A program made the translations under genes and the position numbers. From the NCBI RefSeq assembly GCF_020329435.1, contig NZ_JAGKJK010000010.1, positions 62,001 to 126,000 of the forward strand: a DNA stretch of 64,000 nt, read 5' to 3'. Below, piece by piece: positions 62,372-64,000 of this stretch (its first letter is position 1; the number at the start of each line of letters is the position of its first letter). A model generated the notes under the pieces. The model worked only from the letters and a program-made list of their open reading frames with translations, ran no database searches and was not told where the DNA came from. The stretch comes from Bradyrhizobium hereditatis. Its GTDB lineage: Bacteria; Pseudomonadota; Alphaproteobacteria; Rhizobiales; Xanthobacteraceae.

Positions 62372-64000
62372 TCACCCGCTATTCCGCAAGCCGGCCGATA
62401 TACCGTTGATCGTAAGCTGAATCCCGCGCAGCACCTGTTCGTCCGGGTTCTGCGCGCGATGCTCCTTTAGCAGCTCCACCTGCACGTGGTTGAGCGGATC
62501 GAGATAGGGGAAGCGGTTGCGGATCGAGCGTTCGAGCAGCGGGTTGCCCTGCAGAAGCCGCTCGTGTCCCATGATATCGAGCAGCGTCTCGATCGAGGAA
62601 TGCCATTCGCGCCGGATGCGCCCAAAGATGCTGTCGCGCAGCTTCACATCAGGCACCAGTTCGGCATAGCGCGAGGCGATCGCGATCGAGCTCTTGGCAA
62701 GCACCATGTCCATGTTCGACAATAGTGTGCGGAAGAATGGCCATTCCCGGTAGAGCTCCTGCAGGAACGGCATGCCCTGCTCCGGATGCTCCGCGATCCA
62801 CGTCTCAACTGCAGAGCCGAAACCGTACCAGCCCGGCAGCATCAGCCGGCACTGCGCCCAACTGAACACCCAGGGAATAGCGCGCAGGTCCTCGATCTCG
62901 CGGGTCTTCTTGCGCGAGGCCGGGCGGCTGCCGATGTTGAGCGTCGAGATTTCGGTGATAACGGTTGAGCCCCAGAAATAATCGGCAAAGCCTTCGGTCT
63001 CGTAGACCAGCCCGCGATAGGCCTTGAAGGCGAGCGCCGAGAGCTGCTCCATCGCGGTCAGATATTCCTTGCGCGGCGCGCTCTGGCGCGGATGCAGCAG
63101 GCTCGCCTCCAACGTGGCCGCGGCGAGGATTTCCAGGTTGCTGCGGCCAACCTCAGGGTTGGAATATTTGCTGGAGATGATCTCGCCTTGCTCGGTGATG
63201 CGGATCTGACCGTTCACCGCGCCGCCGGGCTGCGCGATGATTGCGTCATAGGAAGGCCCGCCGCCGCGGCCGACCGAGCCGCCGCGGCCATGAAACAACC
63301 GCAGCCGGACGTGGTGGCGCTCGAACACTTCGACCAACCCGATCTCGGCCTTATAGAGCTCCCAGCCCGAGGTGACGAAGCCGCCATCCTTGTTGCTGTC
63401 GGAATAGCCGAGCATCACTTCCTGAATGCCGCCGCGGCTGTCAACGAGACGGCGGTAATCATGCAGCGCCAGCATCCGGTCCATGATGCCGGCAGAGGCC
63501 TGCAAATCTTCGATGGTCTCGAACAGTGGCACGATGTTCACGGCGCTGCGGCCGGACGGGTTGATCAGCCCGACTTCCTTGAGCAGCACCGCCACCTCCA
63601 GCATGTCGGACATGCCCTTGCACATGGAGATGATGCATTGGTGGATGACGTCGGGTCCGAACCGCGCATGCGCCTCGGCGGCGGCGCGAAACACCGCGAG
63701 CTCTCCTAGCGTCTCCTCGCTGTACTTGACGAAGACCGAGCTGAGCGGTCTGGCGCTGCGCAGCTCGCTGAGCAGCAGATTGACGCGCGCCTCCTCGCCC
63801 AAGGCCATGTAGGACATGCCAGGAATCGCCGCATCGAGCAGCTCGGCCACGGTGCGCTCATGCACTGCGGAGTTCTGCCTGATGTCGAGCCGGGCGAGGT
63901 GGAAGCCGAAGCAATCCACGGCCCGGCGCAGCAGCCGCAGCCGCCCGCGCGCGATCACGCCGGAATTGTTGGCAATCAGCGAACGATCGAGCACGTCGAG
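62372..64000 (-). CDS. ppc: phosphoenolpyruvate carboxylase, C-terminal part (5' end outside window)
   Basis: PEP carboxylase makes oxaloacetate from PEP and bicarbonate. The 543 codons present cover the C-terminal part and the frame is open to the window edge. The catalytic glycine-rich loop FHGRGGSVGRGGGPS is intact. LGYSDSNKDGGFVTSGWELYKAE and QPGGAVNGQIRITEQGE are present, and the C-terminus reads LTINGISAGLRNSG, where RNTG is usual. The aspartate-inhibition and tetramer residues cannot all be judged. The N-terminal catalytic His region lies outside. Confidence 0.95.
   Translation of the reverse strand, partial: LDVLDRSLIANNSGVIARGRLRLLRRAVDCFGFHLARLDIRQNSAVHERTVAELLDAAIPGMSYMALGEEARVNLLLSELRSARPLSSVFVKYSEETLGELAVFRAAAEAHARFGPDVIHQCIISMCKGMSDMLEVAVLLKEVGLINPSGRSAVNIVPLFETIEDLQASAGIMDRMLALHDYRRLVDSRGGIQEVMLGYSDSNKDGGFVTSGWELYKAEIGLVEVFERHHVRLRLFHGRGGSVGRGGGPSYDAIIAQPGGAVNGQIRITEQGEIISSKYSNPEVGRSNLEILAAATLEASLLHPRQSAPRKEYLTAMEQLSALAFKAYRGLVYETEGFADYFWGSTVITEISTLNIGSRPASRKKTREIEDLRAIPWVFSWAQCRLMLPGWYGFGSAVETWIAEHPEQGMPFLQELYREWPFFRTLLSNMDMVLAKSSIAIASRYAELVPDVKLRDSIFGRIRREWHSSIETLLDIMGHERLLQGNPLLERSIRNRFPYLDPLNHVQVELLKEHRAQNPDEQVLRGIQLTINGISAGLRNSG

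Overview
The window is GC-rich, densely coded alphaproteobacterial chromosome. It most resembles Bradyrhizobium or a close relative in the Nitrobacteraceae such as Rhodopseudomonas. Three things point there: a hopanoid locus including hpnP, hpnO, hpnN and an ispH-hpnH pair; many copies of intergenic palindromic repeats of the kind scattered through Bradyrhizobium genomes; and gene content such as EcfG-type regulation, polyphosphate kinase 2 and aromatic meta-cleavage genes. No rRNA, tRNA, CRISPR, prophage or insertion sequence was seen.

Layout. 1-7.9 kb holds housekeeping and accessory genes: a 5'-truncated DUF4130-UdgX fusion, a VOC protein, ppk2, an M20 amidohydrolase, a GMC oxidoreductase, a small exported protein and a GFA-family protein flanked by two copies of one palindromic repeat. 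7.9-32.5 kb is an extended hopanoid region. It runs hpnO (aminotransferase), a DUF2147 exported protein, hpnN (RND lipid exporter), then ispH-hpnH on the plus strand, converging on the minus-strand operon hpnC-D-E / shc(hpnF)-hpnG. After these come two small exported proteins, an unrecognised 352-aa protein next to a second RND transporter, a frameshifted acyltransferase-SGNH gene, and hpnP (hopanoid C-2 methylase) placed between eutB and eutC. Together these genes would turn isoprenyl precursors (IspH) into FPP-derived squalene (HpnC, D, E), cyclise it to hopene (Shc), add and trim adenosine (HpnH, HpnG), aminate the side chain (HpnO), 2-methylate the A ring (HpnP) and move the products to the outer membrane (HpnN).

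32.9-41.6 kb holds a chemotaxis receptor and a three-gene cassette: transglutaminase-DUF2126, circularly permuted ATP-grasp/alpha-E, and transglutaminase. This is a predicted but biochemically uncharacterised peptide-ligase/peptidase system. 41.8-54.1 kb is catabolic. A minus-strand set (Ldh-family dehydrogenase, HpaI-type aldolase, UxaA-family dehydratase) lies back to back with the homoprotocatechuate meta-cleavage operon hpaH-F-E-D-G plus a TPP enzyme. An HpaR/MarR regulator sits between them, and two perfect palindromes flank it. An MFS transporter follows. The aldolase would complete the hpa pathway to pyruvate and succinate semialdehyde.

54.3-64 kb holds an AlkB/2OG-oxygenase pair, an amidase-DUF2848 pair, a DUF35/thiolase/SDR operon, a Tat-exported SMP-30-like protein and the C-terminal part of PEP carboxylase, cut by the window edge. 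Thirteen intergenic palindromic repeats in several families punctuate the window; at least two supply the stop codon of the adjacent gene.
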